A DNA stretch of 7,283 nucleotides from Oscillospiraceae bacterium (GTDB lineage: Bacteria > Bacillota > Clostridia > Oscillospirales > Ruminococcaceae). The notes below the pieces were generated by a model that saw only the letters and a program-made list of their open reading frames with translations, was not told the origin of the DNA and ran no database searches. Shown here in pieces: positions 1 through 6,067 of the stretch (position 1 is the first letter of the stretch; each line of letters starts with the position of its first letter). Both the position numbers and the translations under genes were made by a program. The stretch covers positions 1-7,283 of the forward strand of contig JAHHTS010000104.1 of the NCBI GenBank assembly GCA_020024475.1, written 5' to 3'.

Positions 1-658
1 ATTGGAAACCATAGTGAATTATTTGTTTTAATTGGAATTATAATATCTTCTGTTTCTTTATATAAAACATACCAACCAGTGGAAGTAACTAATATACCAC
101 AAAAAGAGCTTTCCTGTATAATAAATTATAGTAAACCACTTATAACATTACATACAACCAACGAAAACTTCAAAATTTTATATAAGGACAAAGAAGTTTC
201 AAATCCATTCTTATACAATATAACTATAAAAAACATTGGTGAAAAAGCAATTAAAAACGAGAATTTCAAAAATCCACTTTCAATAAAATTCAATGATTTG
301 GAAGGAATACTTTATACAAGCATTTTATCCTCCACTAATACATAACTAACGAATTACTAACAATATCATCAATCGAAGCTGATGAACTCATATTTTCTAG
401 ATTTCTTCTGAATAGTGGTGAGGAATTTGTAGTCCAAATTGTTACTGATGGAAAAGCATAAAAAGTTTTTTTATTCAAAGAATTGTAGATATGCCAAATT
501 TAATTTTACGTGATAGTGTTAGCAAAAAGCACAACAATGTTAAATCTGTGTTGATTATTTTCTTTGTATTTTTGATAATAATTATTATAGTTTTCGTTAT
601 AACAATGATAAAAATGCATATTGACGACTTCAAACGGAAAAAAGCAGTGAAGAAATAA
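1..658 (+). pseudogene. Broken gene for a two-helix membrane protein with an extracytoplasmic domain (5' end outside window)
   Basis: The reading frame is already open at base 1 and stops at 343-345. Two further frames carry on the same protein: 345-461 (reads TNELLTISSIEADELIF, later LLNSGEEFVVQIVTDGK) and then about 461-658 (reads RIVDMPNLILRDSV, then a membrane segment). Joined, they give about 215 visible residues. There is a hydrophobic helix near the start (LFVLIGIIISSVSLY), then a beta-rich soluble part (YKDKEVSNPFLYNITIKNIG), a second very hydrophobic helix (about 545-610) and a short basic tail ending at TAA 656-658. The layout suggests an anchored protein with an extracytoplasmic domain between two helices. 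No start codon is visible, because the membrane helix begins within a few codons of the window edge. I do not recognise a named family. The first shift lies about 336-345 and the second about 453-461. Sequencing errors are an alternative explanation to true decay. Confidence 0.6.
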
Positions 659-713
659 CAAAACGTCAAAAAGAATAAGTAAAGAATGTGTAATGATTTA
701 AAATAGCAAAACA

Positions 714-749
714 AAAAGCGTCCTGCAAATGCAAGGCGTTTTCTTTTTT
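714..749 (+). terminator. Rho-independent terminator after the broken membrane-protein gene
   Basis: A stem of about 12 pairs (714-726 with 731-742) has one mismatch, G-T wobbles and an AAAT loop. It is followed by C and six T (743-749). It lies 55 bases after the last stop of the broken gene, so it probably ended that transcript. The bases before the stem are A-rich, so it could also work weakly on the other strand. From 750 to about 870 I see no supported gene. Confidence 0.75.
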
Positions 750-872
750 CTATTTAATTTTCGTCTGGTAATTCAGTGGTGTGTTTGCTTAAAATTTTCT
801 AACATTATCTCAAATTTTAGCTGTTGGCAGACAACACAGGTTAGATTTTTCATGTTCGTTCATTTTTGCTAT

Positions 873-916
873 TAAAAAGACAACGGCTTAACCGCAAAAA
901 CTGCCATTAAGCCGTT
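873..916 (-). terminator. Terminator downstream of the lipoprotein gene
   Basis: A perfect 10-base inverted repeat, AACGGCTTAA (882-891) and TTAAGCCGTT (907-916), is followed on the minus strand by GTCTTTTT. This orientation fits the end of the lipoprotein transcript, leaving an untranslated tail of about 130 bases after its stop codon. The A+T-rich bases between 917 and 1044 contain no gene that I can support. Confidence 0.7.
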
Positions 917-1044
917 CAATTATCATAGAAGATCTCAATTTACAGAAAAAATTTCACATTGTTTGTAAAGCAGGCCTTCTACTACTATATAAAATCTAAA
1001 TATGGTAGCACTATAAATAATATTTAAAAAATTCATATTATTAA

Positions 1045-1527
1045 TTACGCAAGAGCTGCAACGATGTTTTCATATGCTTGCTGTGAGTTCTCTGTCATTG
1101 TAAGAATGATAAGGCCGTTATCTTCCTGTGAAACAACTGCACTAAGGGCTATCTCGTACTGATCTGCAAGATATCTTTCAAATGATTTTTGAATACCTTT
1201 TACATATTCATTAACATCTTCGAAAAGTGCCTCTTCACAACCTTCTTTTGGCTGTAATACCATAACTGCGTAAGCTTTGATATTCACCATTGAAACCGAT
1301 ATAGCACCTGCTTTAATGTTATCTTTATCAAATTCATTAAGTTCATAGAAAAAACTTAAATCTTCATTGTCAAAAGCAATTGCTGGATTATATTCTAACT
1401 CTTCATCTTCAATAGCATTAACCGCTGCAATAAGTTCTTCATTTGTAAATTCTTTTTTAGATGAACATCCTGTGAATACCCCAATAAGCAATACTGTCGC
1501 AATAATAAAGCTAAATACTCTTTTCAT
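1045..1527 (-). CDS. Small secreted lipoprotein, DUF4358-like
   Basis: This is a 160-residue protein with a type II signal peptide: a basic start (MKR), a hydrophobic core (FIIATVLLIG) and the lipobox FTGC, which predicts lipid attachment at Cys21. The mature protein is acidic and rich in Glu and Asn. Its central and C-terminal layout (KAGAISVSMVNIKAYAVMVL, then an alpha-helical stretch, then a strand GLIILTM) resembles the DUF4358 lipoproteins common in Clostridia. That family match is by eye. Function is unknown; it would act on the outer face of the membrane. I chose ATG at 1527 with AAAAGGAGA upstream (14-base gap). A TTG four codons earlier (1539) sits only two bases from the ribosome site and is less likely. 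The gene lies downstream of ackA on the same strand, but a strong terminator separates them, so it is probably its own unit. Confidence 0.8.
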   Translation of the reverse strand: MKRVFSFIIATVLLIGVFTGCSSKKEFTNEELIAAVNAIEDEELEYNPAIAFDNEDLSFFYELNEFDKDNIKAGAISVSMVNIKAYAVMVLQPKEGCEEALFEDVNEYVKGIQKSFERYLADQYEIALSAVVSQEDNGLIILTMTENSQQAYENIVAALA

Positions 1528-1556
1528 AATTTTATACAATTCTCCTTTTAATTTTA

Positions 1557-1584
1557 AGTATATAATTTATATATTCACTTTTAA
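1557..1584 (-). promoter_or_regulatory. Possible promoter of the lipoprotein gene
   Basis: TTAAAA (1584-1579), a 16-base spacer and TATACT (1562-1557) precede the lipoprotein gene. The -10 box is good and the -35 box is weak (four of six bases). The stretch is so A+T-rich that a chance match is possible. A separate promoter is expected, because the ackA terminator lies just upstream. Confidence 0.35.
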
Positions 1585-1617
1585 TACGATACGCATATAT
1601 ACAATATTGCACCTTTA

Positions 1618-1656
1618 AATAAAAAAATGCGGCAAATTTTAAATTTACCGCATTTT
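1618..1656 (-). terminator. Rho-independent terminator of ackA
   Basis: AAAATGCGG and CCGCATTTT (1624-1632 and 1648-1656) form a perfect 9-pair stem, and the A+T loop can extend the pairing. On the minus strand it runs into a row of T (TTTTTTTATTT). It starts 16 bases past the ackA stop codon and separates ackA from the lipoprotein gene. Confidence 0.88.
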
Positions 1657-1671
1657 ATTTTAAATAAACTA

Positions 1672-2874
1672 TTATTTTTTTGTAACAACAGCCATTGTAT
1701 CACGAGCAATCATAAGTTCTTCATTTGTCCGAACAACAAGAACTTTCACTTTGCTGTTAGGTCCTGTAATATCATTGATATCAAGACCACGTTTTTTATT
1801 CTGTTCTTTATCGATTTCAACACCAAAGTAACCAAGGCCTTCACAAACGCCTTCACGAACTGTAGATGAGTTTTCGCCGATACCAGCTGTAAATACCATA
1901 CAATCAAGACCACCCATAGCAGCTACATAGCTACCTACGAATTTCTGGAGCTGATAGAAGTACATATCAAGAACTAGTTTAGCTTTTTCATTACCTTCTT
2001 CTGCAGCAATTTCAATATCGCGGCAGTCACTTGAAATACCAGAAACACCAAGGAAACCAGCTTTCTTTGTGAGGTAATCTGTGAGATCATTACCTTTAAT
2101 TCCAGTAAGTTCTGAAATATAACCTACAACAGATGGATCAAGGTCACCAGAACGTGAACCCATCATGAAACCGCCAAGAGGTGTAAGGCCCATTGATGTA
2201 TCAATAACTTTACCACCGTCAACTGCTGCAAGTGAAGCACCATTACCAAGATGAAGAGTAATCATCTTTAATTCTTCAGGTTTCTTACCAAGGTATTCAG
2301 CTGCTGCTCTTGAAACAAATTTATGGCTTGTACCATGGAAGCCGTAACGACGAATAGCATGTTTCTCATAGAATTCATATGGAACTGCATACATATAAGC
2401 TTTAGGTGGCATTGTTGCATGGAAAGCTGTATCGAACACTACAGCATTTGGTACATCTGCACCAAATACTTCTTTAGCGCTTCTAAGACCGATAGCATGA
2501 GCTTTGTTATGTGCTGGAGCCAAAACTGACAAATCATCAATAGTCTGGATTACTTCATCAGTAACGAGACATGGTTCGCTGAATTTTTCAGCACCTTGTA
2601 CTATACGATGACCGATAGCATCAATTTCTGATTTACTTTCAATAACTTTGCCTTCACCTTCTGTCATCATTTCGACAACTTTTGTGAATGCTTCTTTGTG
2701 TGTTGGGAATGGTGTTTCTACTTTCCATTCACTGCCATTTGCTTTATGAGTAATGAATGAGCCATCAATACCGATTCTTTCACAGTTACCTTTACAGATA
2801 ACGCTTTCATCAGTCATGTCAATGAGCTGATATTTCAATGAACTTGAGCCACAGTTTATAACTAAAACTTTCAT
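1672..2874 (-). CDS. ackA: Acetate kinase
   Basis: Acetate kinase (EC 2.7.2.1) catalyses ATP + acetate = ADP + acetyl phosphate in the cytoplasm. With phosphotransacetylase it makes ATP during fermentation. The protein has 400 residues, the usual length. The N-terminal signature VLVINCGSSSLK (3-14) includes the phosphate-binding Asn7. HRIVQG (89-94) carries the catalytic Arg90, FDTAFH (147-152) carries Asp148, and YGFHGTSH (177-184) carries His180. LHLGNG (207-212) is the second signature, with Arg241 in MGSRSGDLDP, the nucleotide loop GIGEN (331-335) and the C-terminal glutamate in TNEEL (383-387). No key residue is missing. The start ATG at 2874 has GGAGG six bases upstream. No pta gene is present in the window. 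The gene has its own promoter, divergent from tmcAL, and its own terminator, so it is probably monocistronic. Confidence 0.98.
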   Translation of the reverse strand: MKVLVINCGSSSLKYQLIDMTDESVICKGNCERIGIDGSFITHKANGSEWKVETPFPTHKEAFTKVVEMMTEGEGKVIESKSEIDAIGHRIVQGAEKFSEPCLVTDEVIQTIDDLSVLAPAHNKAHAIGLRSAKEVFGADVPNAVVFDTAFHATMPPKAYMYAVPYEFYEKHAIRRYGFHGTSHKFVSRAAAEYLGKKPEELKMITLHLGNGASLAAVDGGKVIDTSMGLTPLGGFMMGSRSGDLDPSVVGYISELTGIKGNDLTDYLTKKAGFLGVSGISSDCRDIEIAAEEGNEKAKLVLDMYFYQLQKFVGSYVAAMGGLDCMVFTAGIGENSSTVREGVCEGLGYFGVEIDKEQNKKRGLDINDITGPNSKVKVLVVRTNEELMIARDTMAVVTKK

Positions 2875-2898
2875 TGTATTCCTCCAAAATAATAGTAA

Positions 2899-2927
2899 TT
2901 GTTTAATTAACTATTTTATTATATAAT
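2899..2927 (+). promoter_or_regulatory. Promoter of tmcAL
   Basis: TTGTTT (2899-2904), a 17-base spacer and a perfect TATAAT (2922-2927) point toward tmcAL. The expected start near 2934 gives a leader of about 30 bases. The -35 box is weaker than the one for ackA (TTGTTT against TTGAAA). Six bases of the two -10 regions overlap or abut, so both promoters are unlikely to be occupied at once. Confidence 0.7.
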
Positions 2928-2946
2928 AATATCAGAAAATTTTCAA
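2918..2946 (-). promoter_or_regulatory. Promoter of ackA
   Basis: TTGAAA (2946-2941), a 17-base spacer and a perfect TATAAT (2923-2918) form a strong sigma-A type promoter. The predicted start near 2911 gives a leader of about 37 bases that contains the ackA ribosome site. Its -10 box overlaps the -10 of the opposite promoter within the palindrome ATTATATAAT. Confidence 0.8.
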
Positions 2947-2963
2947 GGTTAAAGGAGAATTTT

Positions 2964-4151
2964 ATGTCTAAATCTGTAGGTATTGTTTCAGAATATAATC
3001 CTTTTCACACTGGACATAAATATCAGATTGAATATTTAAAAAAAAGTGGATTCAATACAATAATTGCAGCAATGAGCGGTAGCTGCGTACAAAGGGGTAG
3101 TCCTGCACTTTTTTCAAAATTTGATCGTGCAAAGATGGCGCTTTTAAATGGTGTAAATCTTGTATGCGAAATACCATTTCCTTTTTCATGCATGAGTGCA
3201 GAAGGATATGCATTAGCTGGCATGCAAACACTTAAAGCAATGAATGTAGATGCCATATGTTTTGGCAGTGAAAGTGGAGATATAAAAATACTAAAGTCTA
3301 TTGCTGAATACCTATTAAGTAATGATTATGAGAATTCACTAAAATTATATCTTCAGAAAAAAATTCCATTTGCTGTTGCAAGAGAAAAATCAATTTTTGA
3401 TAAATTTGATTTAGACAAAAAAACATTAAGTGCATCTAATGATATTTTAGGTATCGAGTATATTAAGGCTTGCCTAAAATTAAATTGGAACCCAGAAATA
3501 ATAGCTTTAAAACGTATAGGTGCAGATTACAATCAAATTTCTGAAAAAAATGGATTCGCATCTGCTACTGGAATACGCAAAATGATAAGTGAATATCGTC
3601 TTGAAACTGTCATAAACTACATTCCAAAACAAAGTCAAAAAATTTTTATTCAAAATTTAGATAGAGGAAGTTATTTTTTACCAGATGAAGCATTTGAAAA
3701 ATTTGTTCTTTTCTCACTCCGTAGCAAGACCAGCTACGATTTCAAAAAAATTATGGATTGTAATGATGAATTAGCAAACAGTTTTGAAAAAGCAACATCA
3801 ATTGCTTATAGCTTCGATAGTCTTTTTGACAATCTTCCTACCAAAAGATATACTCGTTCAAGACTTAATAGAATAATATTGAATTCATTATTAGAGCAAC
3901 ATGAGTTGCCTCAAAATATACAATATATTAGACTTTTAGGATTTGACAAAATTGGAGAACAATTTTTAAAACAATCAAGTAAATTATGTCCATTGCCAAT
4001 TTCACATTCCTCAAAAATTTTAAGTGAAAAAAACAATGATTGTAAAAAAATAGTTATGGCTGAAGCTTTGGCAAACGATTTACAGTCATCTTTTTTTAAA
4101 GTAATTGGTAATCCTAGGTCAGATTTTAATACTAAACTTATAAAGATATAA
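2964..4151 (+). CDS. tmcAL: tRNA-Met cytidine acetate ligase (TmcAL/YlbM family)
   Basis: TmcAL uses ATP and free acetate to form acetyl-adenylate, then acetylates the wobble cytidine (C34) of elongator tRNA-Met, helping it read AUG and not AUA. The protein has 395 residues, normal for the family. The N-terminal nucleotidyltransferase fold shows GIVSEYNPFHTGH (6-18), including the HxGH nucleotide motif (15-18). MSGSCVQRGSPALFSKFDRA (37-56) follows, then CEIPF (68-72), SNDILGIEYIKA (158-169) and SATGIRK (200-206). The C-terminal half carries the family blocks KRYTRSRLNRI (294-304), YIRLLGF (321-327) and a closing NPRSDF (383-388). The start ATG at 2964 has AAAGGAG with a six-base gap. It is divergent from ackA, which shares its substrate acetate. 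The function is inferred from the Bacillus subtilis enzyme; the match is strong. Confidence 0.95.
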   Translation: MSKSVGIVSEYNPFHTGHKYQIEYLKKSGFNTIIAAMSGSCVQRGSPALFSKFDRAKMALLNGVNLVCEIPFPFSCMSAEGYALAGMQTLKAMNVDAICFGSESGDIKILKSIAEYLLSNDYENSLKLYLQKKIPFAVAREKSIFDKFDLDKKTLSASNDILGIEYIKACLKLNWNPEIIALKRIGADYNQISEKNGFASATGIRKMISEYRLETVINYIPKQSQKIFIQNLDRGSYFLPDEAFEKFVLFSLRSKTSYDFKKIMDCNDELANSFEKATSIAYSFDSLFDNLPTKRYTRSRLNRIILNSLLEQHELPQNIQYIRLLGFDKIGEQFLKQSSKLCPLPISHSSKILSEKNNDCKKIVMAEALANDLQSSFFKVIGNPRSDFNTKLIKI

Positions 4152-4194
4152 TAAAAGCTACTCTTTTGGGAGATACTCTTTAAAGTTAGACTTT

Positions 4195-4230
4195 ATTAGT
4201 GAGACAGCTTTAGCTGTCTCACTAATTTTA
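4195..4230 (+). terminator. Terminator of tmcAL
   Basis: A perfect 14-pair hairpin (4195-4208 with 4213-4226) with a TTTA loop is followed by a short T run. It begins 44 bases after the tmcAL stop codon. The T run is short, so termination may be incomplete, but the stem is very stable and no gene follows on this strand. Confidence 0.7.
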
Positions 4231-4571
4231 TGCATCCAAAAGCTTGAGTCTGTATTGTATATGGAACACAAATCCTAGTTTGTCTTTAATTTTTTGTTTG
4301 TTGTAATAATTTATGTATCGCTCAAATTATGATTTTAATTACTAATAGCTGTAGTAAACTATCCGTAATAAATTTCTTGTTTAAGTATTCAAAATAAATT
4401 TTGCATTACAGAATTATCATGGTAATTTACTTTCATTTACATACTTTAAATATTCGTTCTTCTTTGTCAGAAAGGCTTTTCTCAATACTAAAGCTCACAT
4501 ACATATTCATAAATATATCTAGACAGAGTTTGCATATGTTCATATTCATTTTAGAAGATACTTCACAGTAT
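4231..4571. other. Gene-free A+T-rich stretch, probably inner part of the decayed insertion element
   Basis: I find no gene with a ribosome site here on either strand. On the minus strand a frame at 4433-4585 reads plausible protein-like sequence (for example IEKSLSDKEERIFKVC). It directly follows the decayed orfA after a shift of frame, so it may be leftover transposase-region sequence. I cannot align it to a known transposase. A short plus-strand frame at 4401-4595 has no ribosome site and looks like a chance opening. Confidence 0.4.
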
Positions 4572-5064
4572 TTAAACTCTGAATATCAGTTGTGATTTGT
4601 TGTAAAGTTCATATTGTAATTCTTTTACATATTTTGTACTTGCATCTGTTTTTTGCTTTATCTAGTACATTTTAATTATTGTGCTACTATGTTTTATCTT
4701 TTTTATATTTACTTAAAGTTTTTTATGACATTTATTAAGAGTGCCTAAACCATTGGACCCAACAGCATGAAAATATTGGACTCAGTTAGTAATAATTGAT
4801 GGATTTGCTATAACTTCTTGAATAGATAACTTATAGTAAGAAACTTAATCTAATAAGTATAACTCTACAATACTAAGCTTATCTGTGAAATTATATTTTT
4901 GATTTTTAGTGAACGCTTTAATACTCTTCTCAAAATTTTTAGCCCATTTCCAAGAGGACGATGCGATGCTATATTATATTTTTAGTAATGTGACGATAAC
5001 CACCTTCGCCATTTAAATATTCCAAAACAACATTACTTTTAAATTAAAAGTAAAATTTAAACAT
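4572..5064 (-). pseudogene. Decayed IS3-family transposase OrfA (double helix-turn-helix)
   Basis: From an ATG at 5064 the frame reads MFKFYF, a TAA, then FKSNVVLEYLNGEGGYRHI, which looks like the first helix-turn-helix unit of an IS3-family OrfA. After a frameshift near 4971-4980 a second frame continues to 4572. It first reads IASSSWKWAKNFEK, then YNFTDKLSIVELYLLD, a stop, VSYYKLSIQEV, NPSIITN, a stop, VQYFHAVGSNGLGTL. This is the second helix-turn-helix, whose usual form ends in a W-V-x-x-Y-x-x-x-G-x-x-G-L pattern. Further on, DASTKYVKELQYELYNKSQ matches the place of the C-terminal coiled coil. In-frame stops lie at 5044-5046, 4845-4847, 4782-4784, 4713-4715, 4662-4664 and 4572-4574. At least one fits Trp TGG changed to TGA. 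The product cannot be made. No orfB catalytic (DDE) domain is recognisable. Confidence 0.75.
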
Positions 5065-5069
5065 AAAAA

Positions 5070-5119
5070 TACCGACCACCTAATCGTTAGACTTTTGGTC
5101 TAACTTTAGGGGGGCGGTA
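5070..5119 (-). terminator. Long hairpin at the insertion-sequence end; likely terminator of the GtrA-like gene
   Basis: The inner stem is GTTAGAC/GTCTAAC (5086-5092, 5098-5104). It is continued, after a small internal loop, by CCTAA/TTAGG (5079-5083, 5106-5110), then by paired C-G blocks with two A-G mismatches, and TACCG/CGGTA at the base (5070-5074, 5115-5119). On the minus strand it is followed by TTTTTA, so it can end the GtrA-like transcript 22 bases after that gene's stop. It also lies exactly at the outer edge of the insertion remnant, where it would shield the element from outside transcription. Confidence 0.7.
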
Positions 5120-5140
5120 CATTTAAGCATCGATTATTTT

Positions 5141-5569
5141 TTAATTTTCCTTTTTGTTTTTAAATACAAACAATTTACTTAATAAGTAATTTCCTATTGT
5201 TACTAATACCTGTGACACTAGTGTAGCAATTAAGTCATATACTCCCATTTTTGTTACCATAACTGCCATTATTAACATATCAAGGAAAAGAGTTGCTACT
5301 CTTGATGATGTAAACTGTATAAATTCTTTCCAAATATCTTTTCTTTTACTTTTAAATACAAAAATTCTATTTGTCACATAAGCGAATAGCACACCAGAAA
5401 CCCATTTTATAATATTTGCAATCTGCAACTCGATAGGATTGTTGGGATTAAGAAAAGTTCTTGTACTTATAAAATAAAAAACAAGACTCACAATAGTTGT
5501 CATGACACCAACTATTATATAATTAACTATCTCTTCATGTTTTTTATAAATATTCCAGATTTTATTCAT
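5141..5569 (-). CDS. GtrA-family membrane protein
   Basis: This is a 142-residue protein with four predicted membrane helices (about 15-36, 50-67, 91-108 and 113-132) and the typical GtrA-like pattern. The motif N/S-x-x-F-V-F-K occurs twice, as NRIFVFKSK (67-75) after helix 2 and SKLFVFKNK (131-139) after helix 4. GtrA-like proteins (PF04138) sit in the cytoplasmic membrane. Many are thought to help move lipid-linked sugars for cell-surface glycan synthesis. The substrate here is unknown, and no glycosyltransferase partner is in the window. I chose ATG 5569, which has AGAGG and an eight-base gap. An in-frame ATG at 5614 lies inside the promoter spacer, upstream of the expected transcript start, and has no ribosome site. 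The gene stands alone, with its own promoter and a hairpin terminator. Confidence 0.88.
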   Translation of the reverse strand: MNKIWNIYKKHEEIVNYIIVGVMTTIVSLVFYFISTRTFLNPNNPIELQIANIIKWVSGVLFAYVTNRIFVFKSKRKDIWKEFIQFTSSRVATLFLDMLIMAVMVTKMGVYDLIATLVSQVLVTIGNYLLSKLFVFKNKKEN

Positions 5570-5605
5570 TATATAATCCTCTTTAATTTTAAAATTGACG
5601 CTTCT

Positions 5606-5634
5606 ATTGTACATTTATTATTTTAATTAGTCAA
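5606..5634 (-). promoter_or_regulatory. Promoter of the GtrA-like gene
   Basis: TTGACT (5634-5629), a 17-base spacer and TACAAT (5611-5606) give five of six matches in each box. The predicted start, about 5599, leaves a leader of about 30 bases with the ribosome site. This settles the start codon as 5569. Confidence 0.78.
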
Positions 5635-5637
5635 CTA

Positions 5638-5674
5638 CAAAAGAGCAGGGCTATATAATACACCTGCTCTTTTG
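5638..5674 (-). terminator. Inverted repeat, probable terminator upstream of the GtrA-like promoter
   Basis: CAAAAGAGCAGG (5638-5649) and CCTGCTCTTTTG (5663-5674) are perfect inverted repeats of 12 bases around a 13-base A+T loop. It ends in TTTT on either strand and so could stop transcription in both directions. It abuts the -35 box of the GtrA-like promoter, and may end transcripts coming from the three-helix gene upstream. The direction is not certain. Confidence 0.5.
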
Positions 5675-6067
5675 TATTAGTATTTTGTCTGCTCAATAAT
5701 TTGCGTATTAACCACATTTTTATTATAGTATTGATGCCATTCTTACAGTTAACCTTATCTGTATGAGCCTTACTTGTTATAGTTACTTAATCACTAATTG
5801 TTTTTTGATAAAAATGAAAATGATTTGACTTGTCTTTATAAATTTGAAATTTTGGTTTTTTCCGTTCTTCCTACCTTGCTAAGGTTCGATCCCTAATCTT
5901 GATAATTTAACATTTCTTATTACAGTTTGTATTCCTTCCTAGCATATATCTAGTTCTTTGTAAAGTTTGCTAATTGCAACCGTTTAACAATTTTCAGCTT
6001 TTAAATGAAGGTTAAAAACTGTAATAATTTTCTTTATAATAAACTTTCCTATAATATTACACTTTAC
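5675..6067. other. Gap without an intact gene; possible decayed reading frame on the minus strand
   Basis: No intact gene is visible. On the minus strand, one frame from about 6058 down to 5783 reads protein-like sequence with only three stops, for example KFIIKKIITVFNLHLKAENC, then TVAISKLYKELDIC and EGIQTVIRNVKLSRLGIEP. It could be an old gene whose stops came from single base changes. It has no start with a ribosome site, and I do not recognise the family. A GGTTCGATCC string at 5883-5892 looks like a tRNA arm but has no partner arms. Confidence 0.3.

Larger units (their letters stand above)
4572..5121 (-). mobile_element. Remnant of an IS3-family insertion sequence
   Basis: This entry covers the decayed orfA plus the outer end to about 5121, where the minus strand begins TGTACCGCCCCCC and runs into a hairpin, as is common at ends of this type of element. 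The true opposite end is uncertain. TAAAGTTAGAC at 4181-4191 on the plus strand repeats, in inverted orientation, the same 11 bases next to the outer end (5098-5108 region, read on minus). If that is the other end, the remnant is about 0.95 kb. That is shorter than a typical IS3 element of 1.2-1.6 kb and would mean orfB was mostly deleted. No target duplication was identified. Confidence 0.55.

Noticed and set aside
475..714. A 79-codon opening on the minus strand, hydrophobic and rich in Ile and Phe
   Set aside because: It is the antisense of the second membrane helix of the broken plus-strand gene. It has no convincing ribosome site, and it ends inside the plus-strand terminator region.
774..853. 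A 26-codon minus-strand opening (MKNLTCVVCQQLKFEIMLEN...) with a CxxC
   Set aside because: No ribosome site or promoter is visible and it is very short. It lies beyond the terminator of the lipoprotein gene, so it is likely chance.
2875..2963. A riboswitch or leader RNA between ackA and tmcAL
   Set aside because: The two predicted leaders are only about 30-37 bases, too short for a known riboswitch, and no stable fold is seen apart from promoter symmetry.
4401..4595. A 64-codon plus-strand opening
   Set aside because: There is no ribosome site, the composition follows the A+T-rich background, and it lies opposite insertion-sequence remnant sequence.
5883..5892. GGTTCGATCC resembling the T arm of a tRNA
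   Set aside because: The stem has a mismatch, and no matching acceptor, anticodon or D arm is found within the expected distance.
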